A program made the position numbers and the translations under genes. Of a stretch of 64,000 bases of DNA, positions 16,370 to 24,886 are shown one piece after another. The stretch lies in contig CAMKWS010000007.1 of the NCBI GenBank assembly GCA_946476985.1, positions 38,290-102,289 of the forward strand, in the 5' to 3' direction. Below the pieces are notes generated by a model. It saw nothing but the letters and a program-made list of their open reading frames with translations. It was not told the DNA's origin and did no database searches. Every line of letters starts with the position of its first letter. Position 1 is the first letter of the stretch. This DNA is from an uncultured Acetobacteraceae bacterium. GTDB taxonomy: Bacteria > Pseudomonadota > Alphaproteobacteria > Acetobacterales > Acetobacteraceae.

Positions 16370-17206
16370 ATGACTGGGCTTTCTTTAAGTAAGATAACGA
16401 ATCTTTCGTCAGCTTTAATGACGGTTCTTCTTGCGTTGAATCTTCATTCGGTAGCAGCGCAGATGAGCGGGGATGCTGCTGTGCAGCCAGCAAAAGGCAC
16501 GCAGGGGGATGCCAAAAGGGGGGGATCTGCGGCGGGGGCGCAGTCTCTACCAAAAGAGGATTCATCCAGCAGTCATCCGACCGCCCAGCAGCAAAAAGCG
16601 ATGATCAATAAGTTGCAAGGGTGGAGCCCTGTAGAAGGCCTCATGGGTGTTGAAGGGGCAGATAAAGATGAGGGTGGCGCGTCCTCTGTAGCAGGTTCAT
16701 CTCTAGCGGGAGAGGGGAAGAAGAAAGGGGAGCCTGTTGAGATAAATGAGCGGGTTACGCAAGCTGAGCAGGCACTTACCGATGCAATTGCCGCTCGGAA
16801 CGAGCAACAGAAGCTACATGATTCTTTGCTGGCTGCTCAACAAGAAGCGTTGGAGAAAGAGCAAAAGGCTCTCAATGAGCAATTAAAGGAGTTAGGACAG
16901 AATAGTTCCAAGTTTTCTACCCAGCAGGAACAAAGGCGGCAGGATGCCGAAAAAGAAATAGAGCGTTTGGCACATGTTTATGAGCAAATGCCTCCACGTG
17001 ATGCTGCGACGATGTTTAATGTTCTAGATATGCGTGTGATGGTGCCTGTGGCTCAGCATATGACACCGCGCAAGATCTCTGATGTGATGGGGAACATGGA
17101 GCCTGATCGGGCAAATATTCTTTCGCAGTATCTAGCTGGATTACGGAAGTTGAGTGCTGATGCGTTGAGTCGGTTGCAAGCCCCTAAAGATTATGGTGTT
17201 AAATAA
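16370..17206 (+). CDS. MotE-like flagellar motor chaperone (secreted, MgtE-N-like domain)
   Basis: In other alphaproteobacteria MotE is a periplasmic chaperone for the motility protein MotC. From ATG 16370 (a GTG 6 bases upstream is possible) a 278-residue protein begins with a signal peptide (ALMTVLLALNLHSVAAQ), continues with a Ser/Gly/Lys-rich linker, a long coiled coil at about 125-200 (QAEQALTDAIAARNEQQKLH onward) and ends with the MotE motif HVYEQMPPRDAATMFNVLDM and MTPRKISDVMGNMEPDRA. It follows flgC by 55 bases. motC and motB are not present. The assignment rests on the C-terminal motif and location. Confidence 0.78.
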   Translation: MTGLSLSKITNLSSALMTVLLALNLHSVAAQMSGDAAVQPAKGTQGDAKRGGSAAGAQSLPKEDSSSSHPTAQQQKAMINKLQGWSPVEGLMGVEGADKDEGGASSVAGSSLAGEGKKKGEPVEINERVTQAEQALTDAIAARNEQQKLHDSLLAAQQEALEKEQKALNEQLKELGQNSSKFSTQQEQRRQDAEKEIERLAHVYEQMPPRDAATMFNVLDMRVMVPVAQHMTPRKISDVMGNMEPDRANILSQYLAGLRKLSADALSRLQAPKDYGVK

Positions 17207-17500
17207 ATATTATAATAATAAAAAATAAAGAATTATTTTAATCAAAGTAAAATAATTAAAAAATTTTAAATAAAACATTTTAAACAAATGAAATAATTTT
17301 GATTATTTTTGTTGTTATTGGATACAAGTCTTCCATTTATTTATTTTATTGGCCAAGAATTAAACATAATTTCCCATATTCGCATTGGGTTTATGGCTTT
17401 TTTAAAAATTCTTCTTTGTGAAATCTACGTTCAGCCATCTTGCCGGGGAACAAAATGGCCTTGTGGGAATGAGATTTTCTGAAGGCGTTGGAGGGTGATT
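17207..17500. other. Extremely AT-rich intergenic region upstream of the chemotaxis operon
   Basis: About 290 bases, the first 150 almost entirely A and T, separate the motE-like gene and the chemotaxis operon. It contains an inverted repeat at 17231-17257. It probably holds the che promoter, but many equally good -10-like words occur, so none is assigned. GGAGGG at 17489-17495 is the ribosome site of the receptor gene. Confidence 0.5.
17231..17257. repeat. 10-bp inverted repeat in the AT-rich region
   Basis: AATTATTTTA and TAAAATAATT are perfect complements separated by ATCAAAG. It could be a protein-binding site or a weak terminator of the flgBC group; there is no GC in the stem. Confidence 0.5.
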
Positions 17501-19030
17501 ATGTTTCGATGGTTATGTCTTAACGCGGCATTTCGTACGCAAGTACGTGTAGCGATGCTATTTATTGAGTTCTGCTTAGCTGTACAAATTATTGTTGTTT
17601 CAGGGTTGGATTATATGCGTCACGGTACGTTGGGTGACGTATATACGATCAACCTTATTATGCTGATCTTTATGGCCTTCTTGGTTTGGGGTGTTTGGTC
17701 TTTCTTAACGAAAATTTTGACAGAACCTATCGAGCGTCTCACAGCGATGGGTGTGGCGATGAGCAAAGGGGAGACCCCAGACGTTTCGGTTTATAATAAT
17801 CGGACAAATTGTGTTGGGCGTGTTGGGAAAGTTCTGGCGTCTTTTGCCATTAGTTTACAAGAGCAGAAAGCCGCTGAGAAAGCGCATGCTGAGGCCGCTG
17901 CACAGGCGATGCGCTCGAATGCAGAGCTCGAAAAGCGTGAAGGCAAAACACATGCCGTTGTAGAGGAGCTTAATCGTGTCATGCAGATGGTGGCGCGGGG
18001 AGACTTATCTGTTCGGCTTTCAGAAGATTTATTTGATGGTGAGTTTCGTCCCGTGCGTGAGGCTTTTAATGCTTCTCTCATCGGGTTGGGGTCTGCCTTA
18101 GCGATTGTAGCTGAGAGCTCCAATATGATTGCCAATGGTGCAAGTGAAATTTCCACTGCATCTGATGACCTTGCAAAGCGAACAGAGCGTCAGGCGGCTA
18201 GCTTGGGAGAAGTTGCGGCGTCTGTGAAGTCTATTGCATCTGGCTTTAAGGTCACAGCGACTAATTGTTCTCATGCAAGTGTGGAGACAAAAGATACACT
18301 GAAAAAAGTAAAAACGGCCTCCAATGGGATGGAACAAACCAGTGGAGCAATGAATTCTATTAAGACATCTTCTGATGATATTGTTCAGATCACGCGGTCT
18401 GTCAGTGATATTGCGTTTAAAACGAATGTACTTGCCCTTAATGCCAGTGTTGAGGCGGCTCGTGCTGGTGAAGCTGGGCGGGGCTTTGCTGTGGTGGCAA
18501 AGGAGGTGCAATCTCTTGCAGAACAGTCTGCTAAAGCAGCAGAAATGATCCGAGATGTTCTCGAAGTTGCAACAGCCCATGTGCAAGAAGGTGTTCGTCT
18601 TGTTGCAAAAACAAGTGGCTTGTTGAAGGACGTAGAAGACGGAACAGAAGCTTTGGCGGATCGTGTTGAGGTTGTCTCCAAAGCGACAGAAGAACAAGCT
18701 GCGAGCTTGAGTGAAGTGTCTGATGCTGTCAGCAATATGGACGGCATGACTCAACAAAATGCAGCTATGGTTGAGCAATCAACAGCGGCAAGCCACAATC
18801 TTACAACCCAAACAGTAAAACTGCGCCAGACATTGGGAACATTTACAATTGGGTCTGAGCAGGCGTTGAAGTTGGAGCATAAGCAAACAGCTCTTCTTCA
18901 AAATGACCGAAAAGAAGGCATGTCGCTTCTTCCAGGTGGGGGGCAGGTTATCGCCCATGATGAGATCCAGCAGGATGGGAAAACCTTGCCAACACGCTCG
19001 GAGGATGAAGCTGGATGGGATCATTTCTAA
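17501..19030 (+). CDS. Methyl-accepting chemotaxis receptor with C-terminal CheR/CheB tether
   Basis: Membrane chemoreceptor that controls CheA. ATG 17501 is chosen over GTG 17495 because GGAGGG lies just before it; 509 residues. Two membrane segments (about 16-35 and 49-69) enclose only a dozen periplasmic residues, so there is no ordinary ligand domain. HAMP-like segments follow at about 70-120 and 150-205, then the signalling domain with the hairpin tip DIAFKTNVLALNASVEAARA and GEAGRGFAVVAKEVQSLA. The last five residues, GWDHF, fit the xWxxF pentapeptide that docks CheR or CheB. Its stop codon overlaps the next start (TAATG). It is the only receptor in the window. Confidence 0.96.
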   Translation: MFRWLCLNAAFRTQVRVAMLFIEFCLAVQIIVVSGLDYMRHGTLGDVYTINLIMLIFMAFLVWGVWSFLTKILTEPIERLTAMGVAMSKGETPDVSVYNNRTNCVGRVGKVLASFAISLQEQKAAEKAHAEAAAQAMRSNAELEKREGKTHAVVEELNRVMQMVARGDLSVRLSEDLFDGEFRPVREAFNASLIGLGSALAIVAESSNMIANGASEISTASDDLAKRTERQAASLGEVAASVKSIASGFKVTATNCSHASVETKDTLKKVKTASNGMEQTSGAMNSIKTSSDDIVQITRSVSDIAFKTNVLALNASVEAARAGEAGRGFAVVAKEVQSLAEQSAKAAEMIRDVLEVATAHVQEGVRLVAKTSGLLKDVEDGTEALADRVEVVSKATEEQAASLSEVSDAVSNMDGMTQQNAAMVEQSTAASHNLTTQTVKLRQTLGTFTIGSEQALKLEHKQTALLQNDRKEGMSLLPGGGQVIAHDEIQQDGKTLPTRSEDEAGWDHF

Positions 19031-19323
19031 TGACTATCCAGAAGACGCAAGATGCTGAAAATGTGACCAAGCTGCCGGCTAGGCTTGATACAAATGCCGC
19101 CCCAGAGCTGAAGGCGCTCCTCCTTGCGGCTGCGGGTGTGGTGGCGGGAGGGCATACCAAGTTGGATGCCTCAGAGGTCGATTATGTCGGCGGCTTATGT
19201 TTGCAGCTTTTACTATCTAGCCCGTGTGAGGTGACATGCTGCTCAGCCAAGGCCGCAGAGGCATTTACGCTCTTTGGGGTGTATCGCCAGCTGGTCGGGC
19301 AGGAAGGCTCGGGGGAGGCTTAA
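19030..19323 (+). CDS. STAS-domain protein in the chemotaxis operon
   Basis: A 97-residue protein whose sequence fits one STAS domain (fold of anti-sigma factor antagonists): LPARLDTNAAPELKALLLAA, then TKLDASEVDYVGGLCLQLLL. In SpoIIAA-type proteins a Ser in the D-S-S-G segment is phosphorylated; here that segment reads YVGGLCLQ without Ser, so classical phospho-switching is unlikely. ATG 19030 overlaps the receptor stop; an in-frame ATG at 19015 is an alternative. It ends one base before cheY. Possibly an adaptor within the signalling array (inference). Confidence 0.8.
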   Translation: MTIQKTQDAENVTKLPARLDTNAAPELKALLLAAAGVVAGGHTKLDASEVDYVGGLCLQLLLSSPCEVTCCSAKAAEAFTLFGVYRQLVGQEGSGEA

Positions 19324-19324
19324 A

Positions 19325-19708
19325 ATGGCAGATAACCAGATAGTGCGGGTTCTTACGGTTGATGATTCCAGAACCATGCAGGGTGTGCTTCGCAAAGCAT
19401 TGGCTGGTGCAGGTTATGAGGTCATTCAAGGTGAAGACGGAGTGGAGGGATTAGAGGTATTGGAGGCAGCCTCACCACCGCCTCATGTCATTATTACCGA
19501 TATTAATATGCCACGGATGGATGGCTTTCAATTTATTGAAGCCGTGCGGGCCGTGTCTGTTTTCCGCCATATTCCCATTATTTGTCTCACAACAGAGACA
19601 GATGAGGAAAAGAAAAATCGAGCACGCGCTCTTGGGGCAACGGGGTGGATAGCAAAGCCGTTTAATGCCGAGAAGCTCGTATGGGCTATCCGCCGCGTGA
19701 CAGCATAA
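19325..19708 (+). CDS. cheY: Chemotaxis response regulator CheY
   Basis: Single receiver-domain protein of 127 residues; phosphorylated by CheA, it binds the flagellar switch. It has the acidic pair at D13-D14 (LTVDDSRTM), phosphoacceptor D59 (ITDINMPRMDG), the switch Thr (ICLTTETD) and the conserved Lys (GWIAKPFN). ATG 19325 is preferred; the frame is open upstream but overlaps the STAS gene. It lies directly before cheA. Confidence 0.95.
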   Translation: MADNQIVRVLTVDDSRTMQGVLRKALAGAGYEVIQGEDGVEGLEVLEAASPPPHVIITDINMPRMDGFQFIEAVRAVSVFRHIPIICLTTETDEEKKNRARALGATGWIAKPFNAEKLVWAIRRVTA

Positions 19709-19726
19709 GAAGGGGAGATATCGGAG

Positions 19727-21967
19727 ATGGGCGACGATATGGACGATATCCTCAATATCTTTTTTGAAGAGTGCGATGAACTTCTTCCAGAGTTGGAAAG
19801 AGGGTTGGGTGAACTTTCAGACAATGAAACAAACCCAGAGACAATTAATGCGATTTTTCGTGCGGTGCATTCCATCAAAGGTGGTGCGGCATCGTTCGGG
19901 TTAGAGCGTCTTGTCCGCTTTGCTCATGTTTATGAAAGCGCACTTGATTGTTTGCGGTCTGGTAAGGTGGAACCTAGTGCAGACACGGTGAGAATGTTTT
20001 TCCTCGCTATGGATGTTCTAAGTGATCTTGTTGCGGAAGCTAAACAAACAGGTGATGCAGTTGATGACCAACGGATTGATGAAAATCTAAAGAATTTAGA
20101 AGGGATCATTCAACAAGGAGATGGTGCCTCCCCTGCACAGGTGGGAGAGAGCGTTGTGCCGGAGGGTTTTACTCCTGTTGCCGTTGATTTTGGTGGCTTT
20201 GGGTTTGATGAAACTGATGAAGATGGAACCTCCTCCCAAGAGGATGATGCCGCGCCAAGTATGCAGCGTCTGCGTGTGGTCTTCTCTCCTCATAATGAAC
20301 TCTATGCGCGTGGCGATGATGCACGAAATCTTCTGGTAGGTTTGAAAGAACTTTTACCAGAAGAATGCGCAGGGGAGATGGATGTCACCTGTCGACAAGA
20401 TAATTTGCCAACATTGGGTGATATCTCTGCTGATGATGCGTACCTTACTTGGGAGGTCCTTTTACCGGGAGGGAAAGGAGGCGTTACACCAGATGATGTA
20501 AACATGGTCTTTGAGTGGGTGAGTGATGTGTGTGACGTCACAATTACTCATGAAGGAGACGAGACGGTTGATGAGCCTAATGCTGCCCACGCCATTATGG
20601 AGGTGGAGACGCAGCCCGTGGTGGTCAATGAGGAAGAAAAAGCGCCTTCTCCCCTCCCAGAGGAGAAAGAAACGGCTCCTCTGGTGAGCAAGCCTCCTCG
20701 CAAGCGGGAGCAGCATGCATCTATCCGCGTGGATATTGGTCGGATTGGCATGCTGATGGATATGGTTGGTGAGATGGTTATCGGCCAAGCCTCTTTGGAA
20801 TCGGCTTTAGGGAAAAGTGGCGCTTTGCAGGATCAGGAGCTGTTAAAGCGTCTGGCAGTGATTAAGTCTCTCACGCGGGATATCCAAGGTGCGGTGATGG
20901 CAATCCGTGCGCAGTCGGTACGTAATGTCTTTCAGCGAATGCAACGTGTTGTGCGTGAAGGGAGCCATCTTGCTGGGAAGGATGTTGCCTTAATTTTGGA
21001 GGGGGAGGATACCGAGGTCGATAGGACCTTGATTGAAAACCTGACAGATCCGCTCACACATATGCTGCGGAATGCGATTGACCACGGGATTGAAACGCCA
21101 GAAGAACGTATCGCTGCGGGCAAGCCAGCCCAAGGGACTATCCGCTTAACAGCACGGCACCGTTCTGGGCGTATCTTAATTGAGATACGTGATGATGGCG
21201 GTGGAATTAATCAAAAGCGTGTTCTTCAAACTGCTATTAAACGTGGCATTGTGCCGCCAGATGCTCATCTAAGCGAGGGGGAGATTAATGAGTTAATCTT
21301 CGCTCCTGGTTTCTCCACAGCAGAAAAAGTGTCTGATCTCTCTGGTCGTGGTGTAGGGATGGATGTTGTTAAACAGGCGATCCATAATCTTGGTGGACGT
21401 GTGTCTATCAAAAGCACGCCGGGGAAAGGGACTCTATTTACCCTGAGTTTACCGCTAACTCTAGCGGTGCTGGATGGCATGCTGATTGAGTGCAGTGGTT
21501 CTACCATGGTGGTGCCCGTTTCCTCTGTGGTGGAGCTTGTCACTGTGAAAATCACAGAGGATGTGTATGTGATCCCCGATGGAAGTCGTGTCGTTTCGGT
21601 ACGGGGGCGGTGTATTCCACTGATCTATCTTGGTGAAGAGCTCACCTTGCCAGATCTCGGGGCAGAAGATCGTGCTGCTGCAGAGACTATGGGCGCAGCA
21701 GATGATAGCGACCAATTGATTGTTCTGGTTGTAGAAAATGAAGCCGGCGCACGCGCAGCTTTGGTGGTTGATGGTGTGCGGGACCAAACGCAGGTCGTCA
21801 TTAAGAGTATCGAGAAGAATTATCGCCAAATTAAGGGTGTATCTGCTGCGACTATCCTCGGTGATGGCAGTGTGTCTCTTATTTTGGATGTATCGACACT
21901 CATTGTTTCTGCAACGAAACGGGTCGATACGCGTGCGATGGAATTACATGCTGAGCGCGCAGCCTGA
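19727..21967 (+). CDS. cheA: Chemotaxis histidine kinase CheA
   Basis: Kinase that reads receptor state and phosphorylates CheY and CheB. 746 residues: HPt domain with H48 (AVHSIKGGAASFGL); an acidic linker; a second domain at about 180-285 (QRLRVVFSPHNELYARGDD, DDAYLTWEVLLPGG) typical of alphaproteobacterial CheA; a dimerisation helix pair starting IRVDIGRIGMLMDMVGEMV; an ATP-binding domain with HMLRNAIDHGIETPEER (N box), RDDGGGI and GRGVGMDVVK (G boxes); and a CheW-like C-terminal domain. GGGGAGATATCGGAG precedes the ATG. All catalytic motifs are intact. Confidence 0.97.
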   Translation: MGDDMDDILNIFFEECDELLPELERGLGELSDNETNPETINAIFRAVHSIKGGAASFGLERLVRFAHVYESALDCLRSGKVEPSADTVRMFFLAMDVLSDLVAEAKQTGDAVDDQRIDENLKNLEGIIQQGDGASPAQVGESVVPEGFTPVAVDFGGFGFDETDEDGTSSQEDDAAPSMQRLRVVFSPHNELYARGDDARNLLVGLKELLPEECAGEMDVTCRQDNLPTLGDISADDAYLTWEVLLPGGKGGVTPDDVNMVFEWVSDVCDVTITHEGDETVDEPNAAHAIMEVETQPVVVNEEEKAPSPLPEEKETAPLVSKPPRKREQHASIRVDIGRIGMLMDMVGEMVIGQASLESALGKSGALQDQELLKRLAVIKSLTRDIQGAVMAIRAQSVRNVFQRMQRVVREGSHLAGKDVALILEGEDTEVDRTLIENLTDPLTHMLRNAIDHGIETPEERIAAGKPAQGTIRLTARHRSGRILIEIRDDGGGINQKRVLQTAIKRGIVPPDAHLSEGEINELIFAPGFSTAEKVSDLSGRGVGMDVVKQAIHNLGGRVSIKSTPGKGTLFTLSLPLTLAVLDGMLIECSGSTMVVPVSSVVELVTVKITEDVYVIPDGSRVVSVRGRCIPLIYLGEELTLPDLGAEDRAAAETMGAADDSDQLIVLVVENEAGARAALVVDGVRDQTQVVIKSIEKNYRQIKGVSAATILGDGSVSLILDVSTLIVSATKRVDTRAMELHAERAA

Positions 21968-22004
21968 GATTTAAGTCATAAACTTATAAAGGGAGGGCAG
22001 AAGG

Positions 22005-22514
22005 GTGTCGGTAGATAAATATGGCAAAGAAGCACGTTCTGAGGTGCCGAGCGGTCGCAGAGAACAAATGATTATTTTTACAGTGGGGGATCAGGAATAT
22101 TGTATTCCCATATTAAGTATTAAAGAAATACGAGAATTTGAGAAGCCAACTTATTTGCCGCATTGTCCATCTTATGTAGAGGGGGCAATAAATATTCGTG
22201 GAAATATTGTTACAGTTGTCAATTTGGCAAATTATCTTGGCACACAGGCTGAGCCAGATAATGAGCGCCAAGTGGTCATTATTATAGAAGACGCCGTTAC
22301 ACGTGCGACATGTGGTTTATTAGTAGATAGTGTTATTGGCATTACAGATATTGTTCTGGATGAAATACAGCCGATTTCTGTAGATGGTGGCGCAGCTGAG
22401 CTCAGTGGCCTTGTCAGTATTGGTGAGCGGGTTGTGCGCATATTACGGCTAGATACGGTTATGGCACGGCTATTGGGTGATGATGTTGTCAGCGCCCTTG
22501 CTGTAGTTTCTTGA
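22005..22514 (+). CDS. cheW: Chemotaxis coupling protein CheW
   Basis: Scaffold that couples CheA to receptors. 169 residues starting at GTG 22005 after GGGAGGGCAGAAGG. The CheW fold is shown by IIFTVGDQEYCIPILSIKEI, YVEGAINIRGNIVTVVNL and GLLVDSVIGITDIVLDEI, ending SIGERVVRILRLDTVM. It is preceded by cheA (37-base gap) and followed by cheR after an 11-base gap. Confidence 0.96.
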   Translation: MSVDKYGKEARSEVPSGRREQMIIFTVGDQEYCIPILSIKEIREFEKPTYLPHCPSYVEGAINIRGNIVTVVNLANYLGTQAEPDNERQVVIIIEDAVTRATCGLLVDSVIGITDIVLDEIQPISVDGGAAELSGLVSIGERVVRILRLDTVMARLLGDDVVSALAVVS

Positions 22515-22525
22515 GGGTTGGTTTG

Positions 22526-23371
22526 ATGGACCAAGCCGTAGCACCAAGTAGTTTTAGCTATTCCGATGCTGATTTTCGCCGTGTGCAGGAGATTGCATTG
22601 GCGGAGGCCGGTATTAGTTTGCCTGTGTCTAAGCGCAATCTTGTTTTCTCGCGTGTATCTCGTCGCATACGCACAACAGGGAAGGCATCGTTTAAGGCAT
22701 ATTTAGACTATGTCTGCTCTCCAGAAGGCCATACAGAGCTGCAGGAGTTGATTTGTGTCCTAACAACGAATGTAACGCAGTTTTTTAGGGAAAAAGGGCA
22801 TTTTGATCATTTAGAGACGAATGTTCTCCCTGTGCTTGCACAACATTTGCGGGCAGGGGGACGGTGTCGCATGTGGTCAGCAGCATGTTCTACAGGCCAA
22901 GAGCCATGGAGCATGGCGATGTCTGTTATGGCGAAGATCCCTGATGCACTGCGGTTAGATATTAAAATTCTCGCAACAGATATTAACCATGTTGTTGTCG
23001 AGAATGGACGTGTGGGGCGTTACCCAGAAGAAGAGCTGAAAAATGTCCCAGATAGCTGGCGGAAACAATACATGCAGCCAGATGTCCGAGGTGAGTTTCT
23101 CATGGAGAGAGACATTCGTCGGCTGGTGACTTTTCGCCCCTTGAATCTTAACCGTACATGGCCGTTTCAAGGCCAGTTTGACGTCATATTCTGCCGGAAT
23201 GTGGTGATTTATTTTGATGATGAAACACGTAACGCTTTGTGGAAGCGTTTGGCAGAACGTTTAGTTCCTGGTGGGTTTTTATATGTTGGGCATTCAGAAC
23301 GTGTGGAATGTATGAAGGAATGCCATTTGGAATCTGTAGCCCCAACAATTTACATGAAAAAGGATTGTTAA
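22526..23371 (+). CDS. cheR: Chemotaxis protein methyltransferase CheR
   Basis: SAM-dependent enzyme that methylates receptor glutamates. 281 residues from ATG 22526 (GAGGG eight bases upstream). The N-terminal helical domain contains LICVLTTNVTQFFREKGHFD, followed by the SAM-binding part RMWSAACSTGQEPWSMAMSV and FDVIFCRNVVIYFDDETR, ending GFLYVGHSERV. The receptor upstream carries the pentapeptide that CheR can bind. One base separates it from cheB. Confidence 0.96.
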   Translation: MDQAVAPSSFSYSDADFRRVQEIALAEAGISLPVSKRNLVFSRVSRRIRTTGKASFKAYLDYVCSPEGHTELQELICVLTTNVTQFFREKGHFDHLETNVLPVLAQHLRAGGRCRMWSAACSTGQEPWSMAMSVMAKIPDALRLDIKILATDINHVVVENGRVGRYPEEELKNVPDSWRKQYMQPDVRGEFLMERDIRRLVTFRPLNLNRTWPFQGQFDVIFCRNVVIYFDDETRNALWKRLAERLVPGGFLYVGHSERVECMKECHLESVAPTIYMKKDC

Positions 23372-23372
23372 G

Positions 23373-24422
23373 ATGGGTGAACGTGTCAAAGTCCTCGTTG
23401 TTGATGATTCAAGAACAGCGCGTGAATTGATCAGAAGATCGTTTTTAAAATATCCGGAAATTGAAGTCATTGGTCAGGCCTCTAATCCGTTAGAAGCGCG
23501 TGATCTTATTATTAAGGACCAGCCGGATGTTATTACACTAGATATTGAAATGCCGGGGATGAATGGTCTTCAGTTTTTAGAGAAGATCATGCGGTTACGA
23601 CCTATTCCTGTTGTGATGGTTTCAAGCATGACCACACGCGGGGCAAATACCGCCATTACCGCACTGCAAATGGGAGCGTTTGAATGTTTTCCTAAGCTGT
23701 CTGGTGCAGGAGAGGATGGAGCTTTTGCGGGATTAGGGCAGATTGTGATTGAAGCTGCTCGTTCACAGCCCGGGCTGCGGCGGAGTGTTTCTGGTCCTCG
23801 GCCTGTACGTACGTCAACCGTTATGGCTGATAGGAATGCGACATGGCGCGGACAGTTTGGCCTTGTAGGGATTGGTTCTTCTACAGGGGGCGTTGAGGCC
23901 GTGGAGGAAGTGATTAAGGACTTCCCCGCAGAAAGTCCGCCTGTGGTGATCTGCCAGCATATGCCTGCGCTTTATACGTCTAGTTTTGCAACACGGCTGG
24001 ATAGTTTGATTCCGCAGCTTTCCATTGCGGAGGCGCAAGATGGTGAGGTGCTATTACCGGGTATGGTTCGTATTGCGCCTGGAGGGAAATGCCATCTGAC
24101 AGTAGAGGGTACAGCAGCACAGCCTATGACACGCTTACGTGCAGCACCTTTGGTGAGTGGCCATCGGCCCTCTGTTGATGTGTTGTTCCATTCAATCGCT
24201 AAAACCGTTGGGAAAGGGGCGCTCGGCATTATCCTGACAGGGATGGGGCAAGATGGTGCTGAAGGATTGCTAGCCATGAGAAAGAACGGCGCCCGTACGA
24301 TTGCGCAAGATCGTGCCTCTTCTGTTGTGTATGGGATGCCGCGTGTTGCGGCAGAGTTTGGCGCAGCGGAGCAGATTGTGTCTCTCGCTGAGATATCAGC
24401 TACTGCGATGGACCTGCATTAG
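23373..24422 (+). CDS. cheB: Chemotaxis response regulator / methylesterase CheB
   Basis: Demethylates (and can deamidate) receptors when phosphorylated. 349 residues: receiver domain with D11/D12 and phosphoacceptor D57 (TLDIEMPGMNG), then the esterase domain with the catalytic Ser motif GIGSSTGGVEA (about residue 169), His in CQHMPALYTSSFATRL and Asp in LTGMGQDGAEGL. Together with CheR and CheD it supplies a full adaptation system. Confidence 0.97.
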   Translation: MGERVKVLVVDDSRTARELIRRSFLKYPEIEVIGQASNPLEARDLIIKDQPDVITLDIEMPGMNGLQFLEKIMRLRPIPVVMVSSMTTRGANTAITALQMGAFECFPKLSGAGEDGAFAGLGQIVIEAARSQPGLRRSVSGPRPVRTSTVMADRNATWRGQFGLVGIGSSTGGVEAVEEVIKDFPAESPPVVICQHMPALYTSSFATRLDSLIPQLSIAEAQDGEVLLPGMVRIAPGGKCHLTVEGTAAQPMTRLRAAPLVSGHRPSVDVLFHSIAKTVGKGALGIILTGMGQDGAEGLLAMRKNGARTIAQDRASSVVYGMPRVAAEFGAAEQIVSLAEISATAMDLH

Positions 24423-24496
24423 AGGCGTTTTGGCTAATGGTTGCAGTCTAGTGTGTGTCTTTTTGAAAAGATCGTTCAAGGCAGAAAGGTTTTAAT

Positions 24497-24886
24497 ATGC
24501 CGTCCGCATCTCAAATTCGTGCTCTTATTGTTGATGATCAAACATCTATTCGGCAAGTTCTTGCAAGTCATATGACAGAACTTGGGTTTAAAGGTATTGC
24601 GCAACGTAAAGATGGAAAGGAGGCTTTGGAGTATTTAGAGTCTAATCCTATTCATTTGGTTATTTCTGATTTTAATATGCCGGGTATTGATGGCCTCGCT
24701 TTGTTACAGGCTGTACGGTCTAACCCTAAAACAGCAAAAACTGCATTCATTATCTTAACGGGTGAAGCAAATGCGGAGCTTGTGCAAAAGGCAGTTGCTG
24801 CAGGTGTAAATAATTTTCTAGCGAAGCCTTATACCGTAGCTAAGTTAAAGGATACGCTAGAGAAAGTGTTCGGGCCTATCAGGTGA
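24497..24886 (+). CDS. Second CheY-like response regulator
   Basis: 129-residue single receiver domain with acidic pair (LIVDDQTSIRQ), phosphoacceptor D58 (VISDFNMPGIDG), switch Thr (IILTGEAN) and Lys (NFLAKPYT). Having no output domain, it may bind the motor or act as a phosphate sink, as second CheYs do in alphaproteobacteria that lack CheZ (inference; no cheZ is seen here). AGAAAGG precedes the ATG. It overlaps cheD by GTGA. Confidence 0.93.
   Translation: MPSASQIRALIVDDQTSIRQVLASHMTELGFKGIAQRKDGKEALEYLESNPIHLVISDFNMPGIDGLALLQAVRSNPKTAKTAFIILTGEANAELVQKAVAAGVNNFLAKPYTVAKLKDTLEKVFGPIR

Noticed and set aside
18098..18778. 226-codon minus-strand ORF opposite the chemoreceptor
   Set aside because: Long but Cys/His-rich and antisense to a conserved signalling domain, as is typical of shadow frames.
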